Counted from the stretch's first letter, positions 42,532 through 51,487 are shown. The stretch: 64,000 nt of DNA from Ilumatobacter coccineus YM16-304 (GCF_000348785.1 NC_020520.1:3782001-3846000); one strand, 5' to 3'. A program made the numbers and translations. Notes: generated from the sequence alone by a model not told the origin.

Positions 42532-43305
42532 ATGACGTCGCTGAAGGTGTTCGTGCACGGCAACCCCGAGACGGCGGCGATCTGGCGACCGCTCGTCGAC
42601 GAGCTGAGCCGTCGGTCGGTCGCTCCGGACGACATCGTGTTGTTGTCTCCTCCAGGGTTCGGTGCGCCGCTTCCTCCCGACTTCGAGCCGACGAGCGACG
42701 GCTATCTCGATTGGCTGATCGGAGCGCTCGACGAGCTGCGGAGCGAGCACGGGCGTTCGATCGACCTCGTCGGCCACGACTGGGGTGCGGGTCACGTGTA
42801 TCGACTCGCTGGCGAGCGACCCGATCTCGTTCGGTCGTGGGCAGCCGACATCGGTGGGCTGCTCCATCCCGACTACGTGTGGCACGAGGCAGCCAAGGCG
42901 TGGCAGACGCCGGAGGTCGGCGAGCAGGTCATCGACTTGATGGTGTCGATGTCACGCGCTGATCGCGTGGCGACATACACGGGCCTCGGGTTGCCCGAGT
43001 CGATCGCCTCCGAGCTGGCCGACGCGATGGATGCCGACATGGGCGTCGCGATTCTCGCGTTGTATCGGTCGGCCCCCGAGTCGGCGATTCGGGGGTTCGC
43101 CGACACGTTGCGGCGAGCCGACCGCTCCCCCGGCCTGATCATCACGGCGACCGACGATGCCTATGTGAGCGCCGACCTCGCACACCCGGTGGCCTCGGAG
43201 TTGGGCTGTTCCGAGTTGGTGCTCGACGGGGCGGGCCACTGGTGGATGGTGAGCGATGCCGAGCCGGCCGCCGACGCCCTCCTCGATTTCTGGAATCACC
43301 TCTGA
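42532..43305 (+). CDS. Alpha/beta hydrolase with Asp nucleophile (haloalkane dehalogenase/epoxide hydrolase-like)
   Basis: The 257-aa protein has the HGNPETAAIW oxyanion segment near residue 8, typical of the dehalogenase/epoxide hydrolase branch. The nucleophile elbow is VGHDWGAGHVYRLAG, with Asp rather than Ser near residue 82. The acid is probably in ITATDDAYVS near 205, and the His is in GAGHWWMVS near 236. Such enzymes form a covalent alkyl-enzyme intermediate and hydrolyse haloalkanes, epoxides or fluoroacetate; the specificity cannot be read here. The longer frame to 42448 adds a Cys-rich stretch unlike the family, so ATG 42532 is chosen. A repeat array starts at the stop codon. Confidence 0.88.
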   Translation: MTSLKVFVHGNPETAAIWRPLVDELSRRSVAPDDIVLLSPPGFGAPLPPDFEPTSDGYLDWLIGALDELRSEHGRSIDLVGHDWGAGHVYRLAGERPDLVRSWAADIGGLLHPDYVWHEAAKAWQTPEVGEQVIDLMVSMSRADRVATYTGLGLPESIASELADAMDADMGVAILALYRSAPESAIRGFADTLRRADRSPGLIITATDDAYVSADLAHPVASELGCSELVLDGAGHWWMVSDAEPAADALLDFWNHL

Positions 43306-43664
43306 CATCTCAGGATGATTTCTGCCCAGGCCAAAAATCGTCGCGAACGCCACCCACGCGGTCGAAGCGTGGTCTCACCGACGTCGGATTCGCCAACCAC
43401 CGACATCTCAGGATGATTTCTGCCCAGGCCAAAATCGTCGCGAACGCCACCCACGCGACCGGAGAGTGGTTCTGCCAACGGCCGACATCTGAGGATGATT
43501 TCTGCCCAGGCCAAAAATCGTCGCGAACGCCACCCACGCGACCGGAGAGTGGTTCTGCCAACGGCCGACATCTGAGGATGATTTCTGCCCAGGCCAAAAA
43601 TCGTCGCGAACGCCAGGCACGCGGTCGGAGAGTGGTCTCACCGGCGTGGGATCTACCAATGGCC
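43304..43664. repeat. Tandem array, four units of 82-98 bp (TGCCCAGGC family)
   Basis: Copies start at 43304, 43402, 43484 and 43567, with lengths 98, 82, 83 and 98. Each begins GACATCT(C/G)AGGATGATTT then CTGCCCAGGCCAAAA, TCGTCGCGAACGCCA and CACGCG, and ends with a less conserved GGAGAGTGGT stretch. The first copy overlaps the stop region of the hydrolase gene. The GATTTCTGCCCAGGC core ties it to the 36-bp arrays at 4377 and 51510. The remainder of the 424-bp gap holds a stem-loop and a -10 element. Confidence 0.9.
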
Positions 43665-43666
43665 GA

Positions 43667-43704
43667 CATCGCGGTACTGGAATGGGCATTGCAGTACCGC
43701 GATG
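43667..43704. promoter_or_regulatory. 13-bp perfect inverted repeat upstream of acyl-CoA dehydrogenase
   Basis: CATCGCGGTACTG (43667-43679) and CAGTACCGCGATG (43692-43704) are exact complements with a 12-nt loop. The element lies 13 bp before the -10 and 25 bp before the ATG of the ACAD gene, so it overlaps the -35 region. An operator for an unidentified regulator is likely; a terminator for upstream transcription is the alternative. Confidence 0.6.
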
Positions 43705-43717
43705 GGCGAATCCGATC

Positions 43718-43723
43718 TAGGGT
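43718..43723 (+). promoter_or_regulatory. -10 element of a probable leaderless promoter (ACAD 1)
   Basis: TAGGGT ends 6 nt before the ATG at 43730, placing transcription start at or next to the start codon. Confidence 0.5.
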
Positions 43724-43729
43724 GAGTTC

Positions 43730-44905
43730 ATGGTCGCCACACAGTTCGGACTCACTGCGGAGCAAGAGGCGTTGTTCGATCTCGCCGACCGGTTCGGTCG
43801 CAACGAGCTGTTGCCGTTGGCGCCGAAGATGGACGACGAGGAGTGGTGGCCGCCGGAGCTGATGCGGACGCTGGGCGCGAACGGGTTGCTGGGCGCGACG
43901 GTGCCAGAGGAGTTCGGCGGGGCGGGGATGGGCATGCTCGAGAGTGGTCTCGTGCTGCAGGCGTTCTCCCGCTACAACCATGCGTTCGGGCTGAGCTGGG
44001 TGGCGCACGACAACCTCTGTGCGCACAATCTGTACGCGAACGGCAATGACGACATCCGTCGACGGTTCCTTCCGAAACTGTGCAGTGGTGAGTGGATCGG
44101 GTCGTTGGGGTTGACCGAGCCGGGGGCGGGTTCGGATGCGCTCGGCTCGATGCGCACCACCGCGGTGCGTGATGGCGACACCTTCATCCTCAACGGTTCG
44201 AAGTTGTACATCACCAACGGCCCGGTCGCCGACGTGTGTCTGGTGTATGCGAAGACGACGCCCGATGCCGGGTCGAAGGGAATCACGGCGTTCGCCGTCG
44301 AGTGCGACACGCCGGGATTCGAAGTGGCGCAGAAACTCGTGAAGATGGGATTCCGCGGGAGCCAGACCGCCGAGCTCGTGTTCAACGACATGGTCGTGCC
44401 GGCGGAGAACATCGTCGGCGAGCTCGATCAGGGCCACAAGGTCGTCATGTCGGGCCTCGATCTCGAACGGGCGATGATCGCCACGATCAACGTGGGTATG
44501 GCCGAGCGGGCGCTGGAGTTGTCGGTCGACTTCTCACAGACACGCCGGCAGTTCGATCAGCCGATCGGGTCGTTCCAGATGATCCAGTCGCGTCTCGCCG
44601 ACATGTACGTGTGGGTCGAGACGATGAAGACGTTCTGCTGGCAGGTGTTGGCGGAGTGCGACCAACTCGAGCACGGCGAGGCGGGTATGGGTGAGATCCA
44701 CGCGAAGTCGGCGGCGTCGGTGATGTATGCCGCGAACATGTGCAATCAGGTGCTCGACAACGCCGTGCAGATCCACGGCGGCAACGGCTACATCTGGGAG
44801 AGCGAGGTCAACCGGTTGTTCCGGGGGACGAAGCTGCTCGAGATCGGTGCGGGCACGACCGAGGTTCGCAAGATGATCATCGCGGGGCATCTGCTTTCCG
44901 TCTGA
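43730..44905 (+). CDS. Acyl-CoA dehydrogenase, isovaleryl-CoA dehydrogenase-like
   Basis: The 391-aa FAD enzyme oxidises an acyl-CoA to the 2,3-enoyl-CoA. The flavin/substrate segments are SLGLTEPGAGSD (about residue 125) and ILNGSKLYITNG (about 155). The C-terminal domain has QIHGGNGYIWESEVNRLFR and EIGAGTTEVRK. The segment VMSGLDLERAMIA near 240-250 contains a Glu in the position used as catalytic base by isovaleryl-CoA dehydrogenases, rather than at the C-terminal position of medium-chain enzymes. Leucine catabolism is therefore a reasonable but unproved assignment. No methylcrotonyl-CoA carboxylase genes are adjacent. A 13-bp inverted repeat and a -10 lie directly upstream. Confidence 0.92.
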   Translation: MVATQFGLTAEQEALFDLADRFGRNELLPLAPKMDDEEWWPPELMRTLGANGLLGATVPEEFGGAGMGMLESGLVLQAFSRYNHAFGLSWVAHDNLCAHNLYANGNDDIRRRFLPKLCSGEWIGSLGLTEPGAGSDALGSMRTTAVRDGDTFILNGSKLYITNGPVADVCLVYAKTTPDAGSKGITAFAVECDTPGFEVAQKLVKMGFRGSQTAELVFNDMVVPAENIVGELDQGHKVVMSGLDLERAMIATINVGMAERALELSVDFSQTRRQFDQPIGSFQMIQSRLADMYVWVETMKTFCWQVLAECDQLEHGEAGMGEIHAKSAASVMYAANMCNQVLDNAVQIHGGNGYIWESEVNRLFRGTKLLEIGAGTTEVRKMIIAGHLLSV

Positions 44906-44984
44906 CGACCACGGCCCGTGACGCTCGATCTCGTTGCGTCACGAAATTACTCAACTCGTCGATGTGGCAGACCGATGACGCTGC

Positions 44985-46970
44985 ATGGGCCTGGCGGACG
45001 AACACAGCGACGGCATCGACGAACACGACGAGCGGTCGAAACCGGCGACGAGCACGGAGACACCGGAGCTCGATGCATGGTCGGCCGTGGTCGACGCGAT
45101 GCCGATACCGGGCGCGCTGGTGAGTGTCGATGGCGAGGTACTTGCGGCGAACCGCTGGCTCGACGTCGCCGTCGGCGACCCGCTGTTCCGTGAGGAACCG
45201 CTCGATCACATCGTCCCGCTTCGCTCGGGGGTCGACGGCGCTCGCTGGAGAGCTCGACCGATCGACGAACGCGGCGACGTCCTGCTCGCGACCCAGGAGC
45301 ACGAAGACGCGGGCGACCATCTGCTGCGTCGCTTCTTCGCGAACGGCGACGCCTTGTTCGTGGTCTACGACCAGGCCGGTCTGATCATCGAGTCGAACGC
45401 CGCGTGGGAGGAGTTGCTCGGCTACACGACGGAGGAGATCTTCGGGATCGATTCGTGGTCGTTGTTGCCCGACGACGAGGTGTCGGACCGTGAACGTGTG
45501 GAGCGCGAGCTTCGCGAGGACGGCCGCTCCGAGACGTGCTTCCAGATGCGGACCGCCGACGGGAGCTACCGGCGTGTTCGTTGGACCCTCCAGTTCGACA
45601 TCTCGGTCGGCCGGTGTTTCGGGATCGGTCGTGACGTGACCGAGGAAGACATGGTCACCGCCGAGCTCGAGCATCGGGCGACGCACGACGAGTTGACCGG
45701 CGTGGCCAACAGGTCACAGCTGGTTGCTCACCTCGACGAGGTGATCGATGCCGGCGGACATCCGTCGCTGTTGTTCTGCGACCTCGATCGCTTCAAGGTC
45801 GTCAACGATTCTCTCGGCCATCTGGCGGGCGACCAGGTGCTGGCGCAACTGGCGCAGCGCATCGATTCACTCGACCTCGGCGACGATGCGCTCGTGTCGC
45901 GGTTCGGCGGCGACGAGTTCATCGTGATGCTCGACGATGGTGGCGAGGCACGCGCTCGGCTCGTTGCGGCCCGCTTGCTCGACTGTCTGGAGCGACCGTT
46001 CGAAGCGCTGGGTCGCACGGTCCATCTCACGATGAGCATCGGCATCTGCTTCCAGAACAAGGAGAACCTGCGCACGGTCGACGAGATGTTGCGCGACGCC
46101 GACCGAGCGGCCTACGAGGCGAAGTCACTCGGCCGGAAGCGTTGCGTGATCTTCGACGAAGGGCTCCGTGACGAAGCCGAGCGGCGATTCGAGATCGAGG
46201 CCGGTCTGCGGCGCGCGTTCGACCACGGCGAGATCGTGGCGCACTTCCAACCGATCGTGTCGGTTCCCGACGGCGAGATCGTCGGCGCCGAGGCACTCGT
46301 GCGTTGGCAGACTCCCGAGCAGCTGGTCCTTCCGGGCGAGTTCCTCGACGTTGCCGCAGACGCCGGCCTGCTGCCCCGGGTGAGCAGATTGGTGATCAGT
46401 GCCACGGTCGCGGCTGCCGAACGACTGGCGGCTGGCGGGCGTCCGCTGCAGATGTCGATCAACGTGTCGGACCCCGAATTGCACATCGCTGGTTTCGCGG
46501 CCGATCTGATCGATCGTGTCGCCCGGGCCGATCTCGATCCGTCGATGTTTCTCATCGAAGTGACCGAGTCGATGGTGCTCACGACGGGTCGGGCGATCGA
46601 GGTGCTCGGCGAGCTGCGTGCTGCCGGGTTCCGTATCGCGCTCGACGACTTCGGTACGGGCTTCTCGTCGCTCGCCCACCTTCGGGAGTTGCCGGTCGAC
46701 GTGGTCAAGGTCGATCGCACCTTCGTCGCCGATCTCCTCGACGACGAGGTGGCGTACGCCGTGACGACGTCGTTGGTGACGCTCTGCGACGCGTTGGGTC
46801 TCGACGTGATCATGGAAGGCATCGAGACGCCGCTCCAGGCGTCGGCGGTCGAGCTGATCGGCTGCCGGCTCGCACAGGGATTCCTGTATCACCATGCGAT
46901 GCCGATCTCGGAGCTCGAACGCCTCGTCGGGTCGACCGAGTTGCAGCGTCGCCACGCGCTGGCCGGCTGA
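44985..46970 (+). CDS. PAS-GGDEF-EAL cyclic di-GMP signalling protein
   Basis: The 661-aa soluble protein has a PAS-like N-terminal module (VVDAMPIPGALVSVDGEVLA, about 35-100), a second PAS with PAC region (VVYDQAGLIIESNAAWEELL, about 125-230), a GGDEF domain (about 235-400) with intact SRFGGDEFIVML, and an EAL domain (about 405-655) with intact GAEALVRWQTP. Also present are the catalytic VTESMVL and LDDFGTGFSSLAHLRELPVDVVK segments, quoted here only in key parts. Both synthesis and breakdown of c-di-GMP are possible. No membrane segment is present, so the PAS domains sense a cytosolic cue. Together with the HD-GYP protein it gives the window two c-di-GMP enzymes. Confidence 0.95.
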   Translation: MGLADEHSDGIDEHDERSKPATSTETPELDAWSAVVDAMPIPGALVSVDGEVLAANRWLDVAVGDPLFREEPLDHIVPLRSGVDGARWRARPIDERGDVLLATQEHEDAGDHLLRRFFANGDALFVVYDQAGLIIESNAAWEELLGYTTEEIFGIDSWSLLPDDEVSDRERVERELREDGRSETCFQMRTADGSYRRVRWTLQFDISVGRCFGIGRDVTEEDMVTAELEHRATHDELTGVANRSQLVAHLDEVIDAGGHPSLLFCDLDRFKVVNDSLGHLAGDQVLAQLAQRIDSLDLGDDALVSRFGGDEFIVMLDDGGEARARLVAARLLDCLERPFEALGRTVHLTMSIGICFQNKENLRTVDEMLRDADRAAYEAKSLGRKRCVIFDEGLRDEAERRFEIEAGLRRAFDHGEIVAHFQPIVSVPDGEIVGAEALVRWQTPEQLVLPGEFLDVAADAGLLPRVSRLVISATVAAAERLAAGGRPLQMSINVSDPELHIAGFAADLIDRVARADLDPSMFLIEVTESMVLTTGRAIEVLGELRAAGFRIALDDFGTGFSSLAHLRELPVDVVKVDRTFVADLLDDEVAYAVTTSLVTLCDALGLDVIMEGIETPLQASAVELIGCRLAQGFLYHHAMPISELERLVGSTELQRRHALAG

Positions 46971-46997
46971 CGACGTCGAGCGAGTCGACGGCGCCGG

Positions 46998-48599
46998 TCA
47001 GAGAAAGAGGCGATACGCGGGGTTCTGCGTCTCGTCCCACGACCGGTATCCGAGAGCGGCACGGAACGCGTCGAACTCGGTGTGGTCGGCCGCGGGGACC
47101 TGCATGCCGACCAGCACACGTCCGTGGTCGGAGCCTTGGTTCCGGTAGTGGAACAGCGAGATGTTCCACTCGGGGTTCATCGCATTGAGGAACTGCATCA
47201 GCGCGCCGGGACGCTCGGGAAACTCGTAGCGGTGGAGCAGCTCGTCGGATGCGATCGGTGACTTCCCGCCGACGAGATGGCGGATGTGCACCTTGGCGAG
47301 TTCGTCGTCGGTCAGGTCGATCGTGGCGAACCCGGCCGCTTCGAACGAGGCGGCGATCTCGGTCGCCTCGTCGCGCCGACCGATGCTGACGCCGACGAAA
47401 ACGTGCGCGTCGGAACTGTCGCTGATGCGGTAGTTGAACTCGGTGACGTTGCGTGCCCCGACGACCTCGCAGAACTCGCGGAAGCTCCCGGGCCGTTCGG
47501 GGATCGTGACGGCGAACACCGCTTCGCGTTGTTCGCCGATGTCGGCGCGTTCGGCGACGAAGCGCAGGCGGTCGAAGTTCATGTTCGCGCCGCACGACAC
47601 GGCGACGAGCGTCTTGTCGGTACAGCCGATGGTCGCGGCGTACTTCTTCGCTCCGGCGATCGCCAGCGCGCCGGCGGGTTCGAGCAGCGTGCGCGTCTCG
47701 GTGAAGACGTCTTTGATGGCCGCGCACGTCTCGTCGGTGTCGACGATGACCATCTCGTCGACGTACTTCGACGCCATGCGGAACGTCTCTTCACCGACCT
47801 TCTTGACTGCCGTTCCGTCGGCGAAGAGGCCGACGTCGGTCAGCTCGACGCGGTGCCCGGCGGCGAGCGACTGCGCCATGGCGGTGGAGTCCTCGTGCTG
47901 TACGCCGATCACCTTGATGTCGGGGCGCACCTGTTTGACGTAGGCGGCGATGCCGGCGATCAGCCCGCCGCCTCCGACCGCGACGAAGATCGCGTGGATC
48001 GGACGGCCGTGCTGACGAAGGATCTCCATGCCGACCGTGCCCTGCCCGGCGATCACGTCGGGGTCGTCGAACGGATGAACGTAGGTGAGGCCCTTCTCCT
48101 CCATCAGTTGCTGCGCGAAGGCGTTCGCCTCGCTGAACGACTCGCCGTGCAGCACGATCTCGGCGCCACGGGCGACGACGGCATCGATCTTCAGTTGCGG
48201 GGTGGTGGTCGGCATCACGATCACCGCGCGACAGCCGAACTCGTTTGCCGCGAGTGCGACACCCTGAGCGTGGTTGCCGGCGGAGGCGGCGATGACCCCG
48301 CGTTCGAGGGCGTCGGGGCTGAGCTGCGCCATCTTGTTGTAGGCGCCGCGCAGCTTGAACGAGAAGACCTCTTGGAGGTCTTCTCGTTTGAGCAACACCT
48401 GATTGCCGATGCGCTCCGACAGCAGCGGTGCGGGTTCGAGCGGCGTCTCGATGGCCACGTCGTAGACCTGTGCGTTGAGAATGCGTCGGAGGTATTGCGC
48501 GTCGTCGTCTCCGGAGAGCCCTGGCCCCGCGGAGGCTGGCGTGGGTGTTGATGACTCCTGGGACGGCGTGCTCACCGCCCCAGTCTGGCGGCTGGGCAC
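46998..48599 (-). CDS. ilvA: Threonine ammonia-lyase (biosynthetic threonine deaminase)
   Basis: It converts threonine to 2-oxobutanoate and ammonia, the first step of isoleucine synthesis. The 533-aa length fits the biosynthetic class with two C-terminal ACT-like regulatory subdomains. The PLP Lys is in EVFSFKLRGAYNK (about residue 82). ASAGNHAQGVAL and the phosphate loop VAVGGGGLIAGIAAY are present. The regulatory subdomains start at AVTIPERPGSFREFCE (about 365) and YEFPERPGALMQFLNA (about 460), consistent with isoleucine inhibition. The start is a GTG at 48599, with another GTG at 48575; the first 30 residues are low-complexity Ser/Pro/Thr. The gene stands alone, divergent from the LLM oxidoreductase. 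Confidence 0.95.
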   Translation of the reverse strand: MPSRQTGAVSTPSQESSTPTPASAGPGLSGDDDAQYLRRILNAQVYDVAIETPLEPAPLLSERIGNQVLLKREDLQEVFSFKLRGAYNKMAQLSPDALERGVIAASAGNHAQGVALAANEFGCRAVIVMPTTTPQLKIDAVVARGAEIVLHGESFSEANAFAQQLMEEKGLTYVHPFDDPDVIAGQGTVGMEILRQHGRPIHAIFVAVGGGGLIAGIAAYVKQVRPDIKVIGVQHEDSTAMAQSLAAGHRVELTDVGLFADGTAVKKVGEETFRMASKYVDEMVIVDTDETCAAIKDVFTETRTLLEPAGALAIAGAKKYAATIGCTDKTLVAVSCGANMNFDRLRFVAERADIGEQREAVFAVTIPERPGSFREFCEVVGARNVTEFNYRISDSSDAHVFVGVSIGRRDEATEIAASFEAAGFATIDLTDDELAKVHIRHLVGGKSPIASDELLHRYEFPERPGALMQFLNAMNPEWNISLFHYRNQGSDHGRVLVGMQVPAADHTEFDAFRAALGYRSWDETQNPAYRLFL

Positions 48600-48625
48600 A
48601 TGCGTCGTCGGCGACCGGAGCGGAT

Positions 48626-48631
48626 TAGGTT
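48626..48631 (+). promoter_or_regulatory. -10 element of a probable leaderless promoter (LLM gene)
   Basis: TAGGTT ends 7 nt before the ATG at 48639 with no Shine-Dalgarno sequence between. Confidence 0.5.
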
Positions 48632-48638
48632 CGCCCTC

Positions 48639-49523
48639 ATGAAAGTCGGACTCGCCTTTGCCAACACCGGACCCTTCAGCACCGCCGATGGTGTCGTCTC
48701 ACTCGCGACCGCTGCCGAGGGTGCCGGGATCGAATCCCTGTGGACGGTCGAACACGTCATCTGGCCGAGCTCGTACGACTCGGAGTACCCCTACTCCCCC
48801 ACCGGCAAGATGCCCGGCGACAAGACCTCGCCGATTCCCGACCCGCTCATCTGGTTGTCGTTCGTCGCGGCGCACACGACGTCGTTGGTGCTCGGCACCG
48901 GCATCGTCATCCTGCCCGAGCGCAACCCGGTCGTCTTCGCCAAGGAGGTCGCGACCCTCGCGGACCTGTCGAACGGACGCCTCCAGTTGGGCATCGGCGT
49001 CGGCTGGCTCGAGGAGGAGTTCGACGCGATCGGCGTGCCGTGGGGCAAGCGTGGTGCGCGCACCGACGAGTACGTGCACGCGATGCGCGAGCTCTGGGCG
49101 AGCGACGACGCGTCGTACAGCGGCGAGTTCGTCGACTTCACGAACGTCAGCTCGAACCCGAAGCCGCCGGGAGGCTCCGTGCCGTTCGTCATCGGCGGTC
49201 ACTCGACGGCTGCGGCGAAGCGCGCTGGCCGGCTCGGTGATGGCTTCTTCCCGGGCAAGGGGTCGATCGCCGAGCTCACCGAGATGATCGACATCGTGCA
49301 TCAGACCGCCGCCGAGCACGATCGTGACGGCACCGCGATCGAGATCACGGCTGCGCACCCCGGCCTGTTCGGCGACGACCCGGTCGGCGCCGCGCAGGAG
49401 CTGGCATCGATCGGCGTGACTCGGACGATCATCCCGGCGTTCATGCTGCTCGGCTCCGAAGGCGCCGAGGCCAAGGCGACCCAACTCGCCGAAACCATCA
49501 TCGGCCCCATCGCCAACGTCTGA
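48639..49523 (+). CDS. LLM-class, probably F420-dependent, oxidoreductase
   Basis: The 294-aa luciferase-like TIM-barrel protein resembles the F420-dependent group of actinobacteria. It begins KVGLAFANTGPF and has LWTVEHVIWP near residue 32. The hallmark segment is LATLADLSNGRLQLGIGVGW-like (ATLADLSNGRLQLGIGVGWL, about 105-125), followed by FDAIGVPWGKRGARTDEY. FVIGGHSTAAAKRAGRLGDG near 185-205 forms the phosphate-binding region. F420 rather than FMN is suggested by family resemblance only. The substrate is unknown. The gene is divergent from ilvA and followed by the 60-bp hairpin array. Confidence 0.9.
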   Translation: MKVGLAFANTGPFSTADGVVSLATAAEGAGIESLWTVEHVIWPSSYDSEYPYSPTGKMPGDKTSPIPDPLIWLSFVAAHTTSLVLGTGIVILPERNPVVFAKEVATLADLSNGRLQLGIGVGWLEEEFDAIGVPWGKRGARTDEYVHAMRELWASDDASYSGEFVDFTNVSSNPKPPGGSVPFVIGGHSTAAAKRAGRLGDGFFPGKGSIAELTEMIDIVHQTAAEHDRDGTAIEITAAHPGLFGDDPVGAAQELASIGVTRTIIPAFMLLGSEGAEAKATQLAETIIGPIANV

Positions 49524-49555
49524 CCCGCCCGGCCACCCTGTCGCCCATCCACCCG

Positions 49556-49788
49556 GTTCGTGTGACCGATCCCGCGCGAGGCACGCGTTTTCGGTCACGC
49601 AAAGCCCGTACCCCCGTGTTTGCGTGACCGAATCCGCGAGAGGCACGCGCTTTCGGTCACGCAAACCTGGCAAGAGTTTGTGTGACCGATCCCGCGCGTG
49701 GCACGCGCTTTCGGTCACGCAGAGCCGCACCCCCGTGTTTGTGTGACCGAATCCGTGCGTGGCACGCGCTTTCGGTCACGCAAACCGG
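49556..49788. repeat. Four tandem hairpin units, about 60 bp each
   Basis: Copies start near 49558, 49619, 49679 and 49739. Each contains GTGTGACCGAT or TGCGTGACCGAA, a GC-rich middle ending GGCACGCG, and TTTCGGTCACGCA. In copy 2, TTTGCGTGACCGAA (49619-49632) and TTCGGTCACGCAAA (49652-49665) are perfectly complementary over 14 bp around a 19-nt loop. The array fills most of the gap between the convergent LLM and M14 genes. It could act as a transcription barrier or be a REP-like element; no RAYT transposase is visible nearby. Confidence 0.9.
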
Positions 49789-49807
49789 GCTCAGCGGATG
49801 ATGGTGG

Positions 49808-51481
49808 TCAGGCCAGGGTGAGGTCGGTGGTGACCGAGCCGCAGCGCGGGTGATCGACGACCACGTCGAGGCGCGATCCGGAAGCAGCACGAACGGTCCA
49901 GGTGGCGAGCACTCGGTCGGGCGTGCCGTCGTTGCCGTTCCGGAAACGGAGTGCCGCTCGCCCGTCGAGCTGTCCGAGTTGGACTCGACCGGCCGACCCG
50001 ATCACGGTCACGCCATCGCCGCCGACTCGGGCGGTGATCGGTGCGACCAGCTTCTCCTTGCGAGCCAGCGCGCTCACGTCGGTCGGAAGCCAGCCGGTGT
50101 TGGCGATGCCGATCTCGACCCGCCACATGTCGTCGCCCAGGCTCTCGACGGCGTGGTGCACGATCTCGAGTCGCGGTGACGACAGCGCTTGGTACACGGC
50201 GAAGTCGGCGTGGGTCGCGACCTCGTCGTGGAGGAGGTGGAGCGGCGGGTTGGTCCAGGTCGACAACGTGTTCCAACCGCCGAGTTGCACCGGCCCGAGC
50301 TGAGGGTGGTCGAAGTCGTACCAGTCGACGTGGCCTTCGGGGTGGTTGTCGTCGCACCAGCGGAGCACGGCGATCGCCTCGTCGACGGTCGGACCGGTGT
50401 ACCAGAAGTGCGTGGACTGTTTCGTCCCGGTCGCCGCGTGGACGATGTCCCAGAACTCGGTGGTCCATCCGTAGACGCCGAGGTGTTCGTAGGTCCAGTC
50501 GTCGGCGGCGCCGCTCATCGTCTCCGACGGGTCCCAGGTGAAGTCCTCGTAGACCGAGTGCGCCGGGTAGCCGGTGAGCGCCGTTCCCCGCTCGGCGAGT
50601 TGATTCCAGACCCACACGTCCATCGGGGCGACCTTGGAGTCGGGGCGCGTCGACGACGGCCGCAGGAGAACACCGCCGCTGGTGTGGAACGCGTTCGACC
50701 CGCAGATGTTGGGCCGGGCCACGATCGCTCGGACGAGTGCGTCGATCTCGGGTTCGCTGAGTGGATGGTCGCCACTGCCGGGAACCGACGTGCCCCATCC
50801 GGCCGGGAAGTTGCGGTTCAGGTCGAGTCCTTCGACCGGCGACGGCGTCGGGATCGTGAATCCGTCCGATTCCGAGATCGTTCCTTCGGCGAGCAGTCGG
50901 TAGCGAGGTGCACCGTCGGTGACCCGTCCGTCGGGTGGCACCGGGATCATCAGTCGTTCGTCGTCGGGGTGCGGCATCCAGGCACCGTTCGGGTCGGCGA
51001 GACGCATCTGCAGAAGTCGCCCGTCACCGTCGACGTCTTCACGGTGCAGGCCCGGCCAGCGATGCCCGTCGGTCCAGGGCCAGGCGCGCGTGCTCGATCG
51101 GCGGAACTTCGGTGAGTCGGCGAGCGCCCACTCCGCACCGTCGGGGTTGACCCGGGGGACGATGTAGAAGGTGCGCGTCGCGAGCGCGAGTGTGACCTGC
51201 TCGTCACGTCCGTGACCCGACACGAGGTGGTCGATCAACGCGCATGCAGCGACCGTTGCGGTGAGTTCGGTGGCGTGGATGCTGGCGTCGACCCAGTGCG
51301 CCGGCTTCGTGTCGTGCGAGCCGCTCGACGTGTCGGTCACGGTGGCGATGAGGAGGTCGCGCCCTTCGTGCGACGTGCCGTACGACTCGATGCTGACGAG
51401 ACCGGGACGAGCCGCCTCGACCCCTCGGAGCCACTCGACCAACTCGTCGTAGCGCAGGTACCGATCGAAGCCGTAGTCCAT
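49808..51481 (-). CDS. M14-family zinc carboxypeptidase
   Basis: The 557-aa protein has the M14 zinc site in DASIHATELTATVAAC (HxxE, about residues 70-80), the substrate segments YIVPRVNPDGAE (about 120) and GLDLNRNFPAGWG (about 220), and the catalytic Glu in VYGWTTEFWDIV (about 340). A C-terminal beta domain of about 130 residues follows the peptidase domain. It is expected to remove C-terminal residues from peptides or to cleave peptidoglycan-type bonds. There is no signal peptide, so a cytoplasmic role is likely. The ATG at 51481 is 6 nt after TAGGTT, a leaderless arrangement, and the 36-bp array lies upstream. Confidence 0.88.
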   Translation of the reverse strand: MDYGFDRYLRYDELVEWLRGVEAARPGLVSIESYGTSHEGRDLLIATVTDTSSGSHDTKPAHWVDASIHATELTATVAACALIDHLVSGHGRDEQVTLALATRTFYIVPRVNPDGAEWALADSPKFRRSSTRAWPWTDGHRWPGLHREDVDGDGRLLQMRLADPNGAWMPHPDDERLMIPVPPDGRVTDGAPRYRLLAEGTISESDGFTIPTPSPVEGLDLNRNFPAGWGTSVPGSGDHPLSEPEIDALVRAIVARPNICGSNAFHTSGGVLLRPSSTRPDSKVAPMDVWVWNQLAERGTALTGYPAHSVYEDFTWDPSETMSGAADDWTYEHLGVYGWTTEFWDIVHAATGTKQSTHFWYTGPTVDEAIAVLRWCDDNHPEGHVDWYDFDHPQLGPVQLGGWNTLSTWTNPPLHLLHDEVATHADFAVYQALSSPRLEIVHHAVESLGDDMWRVEIGIANTGWLPTDVSALARKEKLVAPITARVGGDGVTVIGSAGRVQLGQLDGRAALRFRNGNDGTPDRVLATWTVRAASGSRLDVVVDHPRCGSVTTDLTLA

Positions 51482-51487
51482 CCCGCA

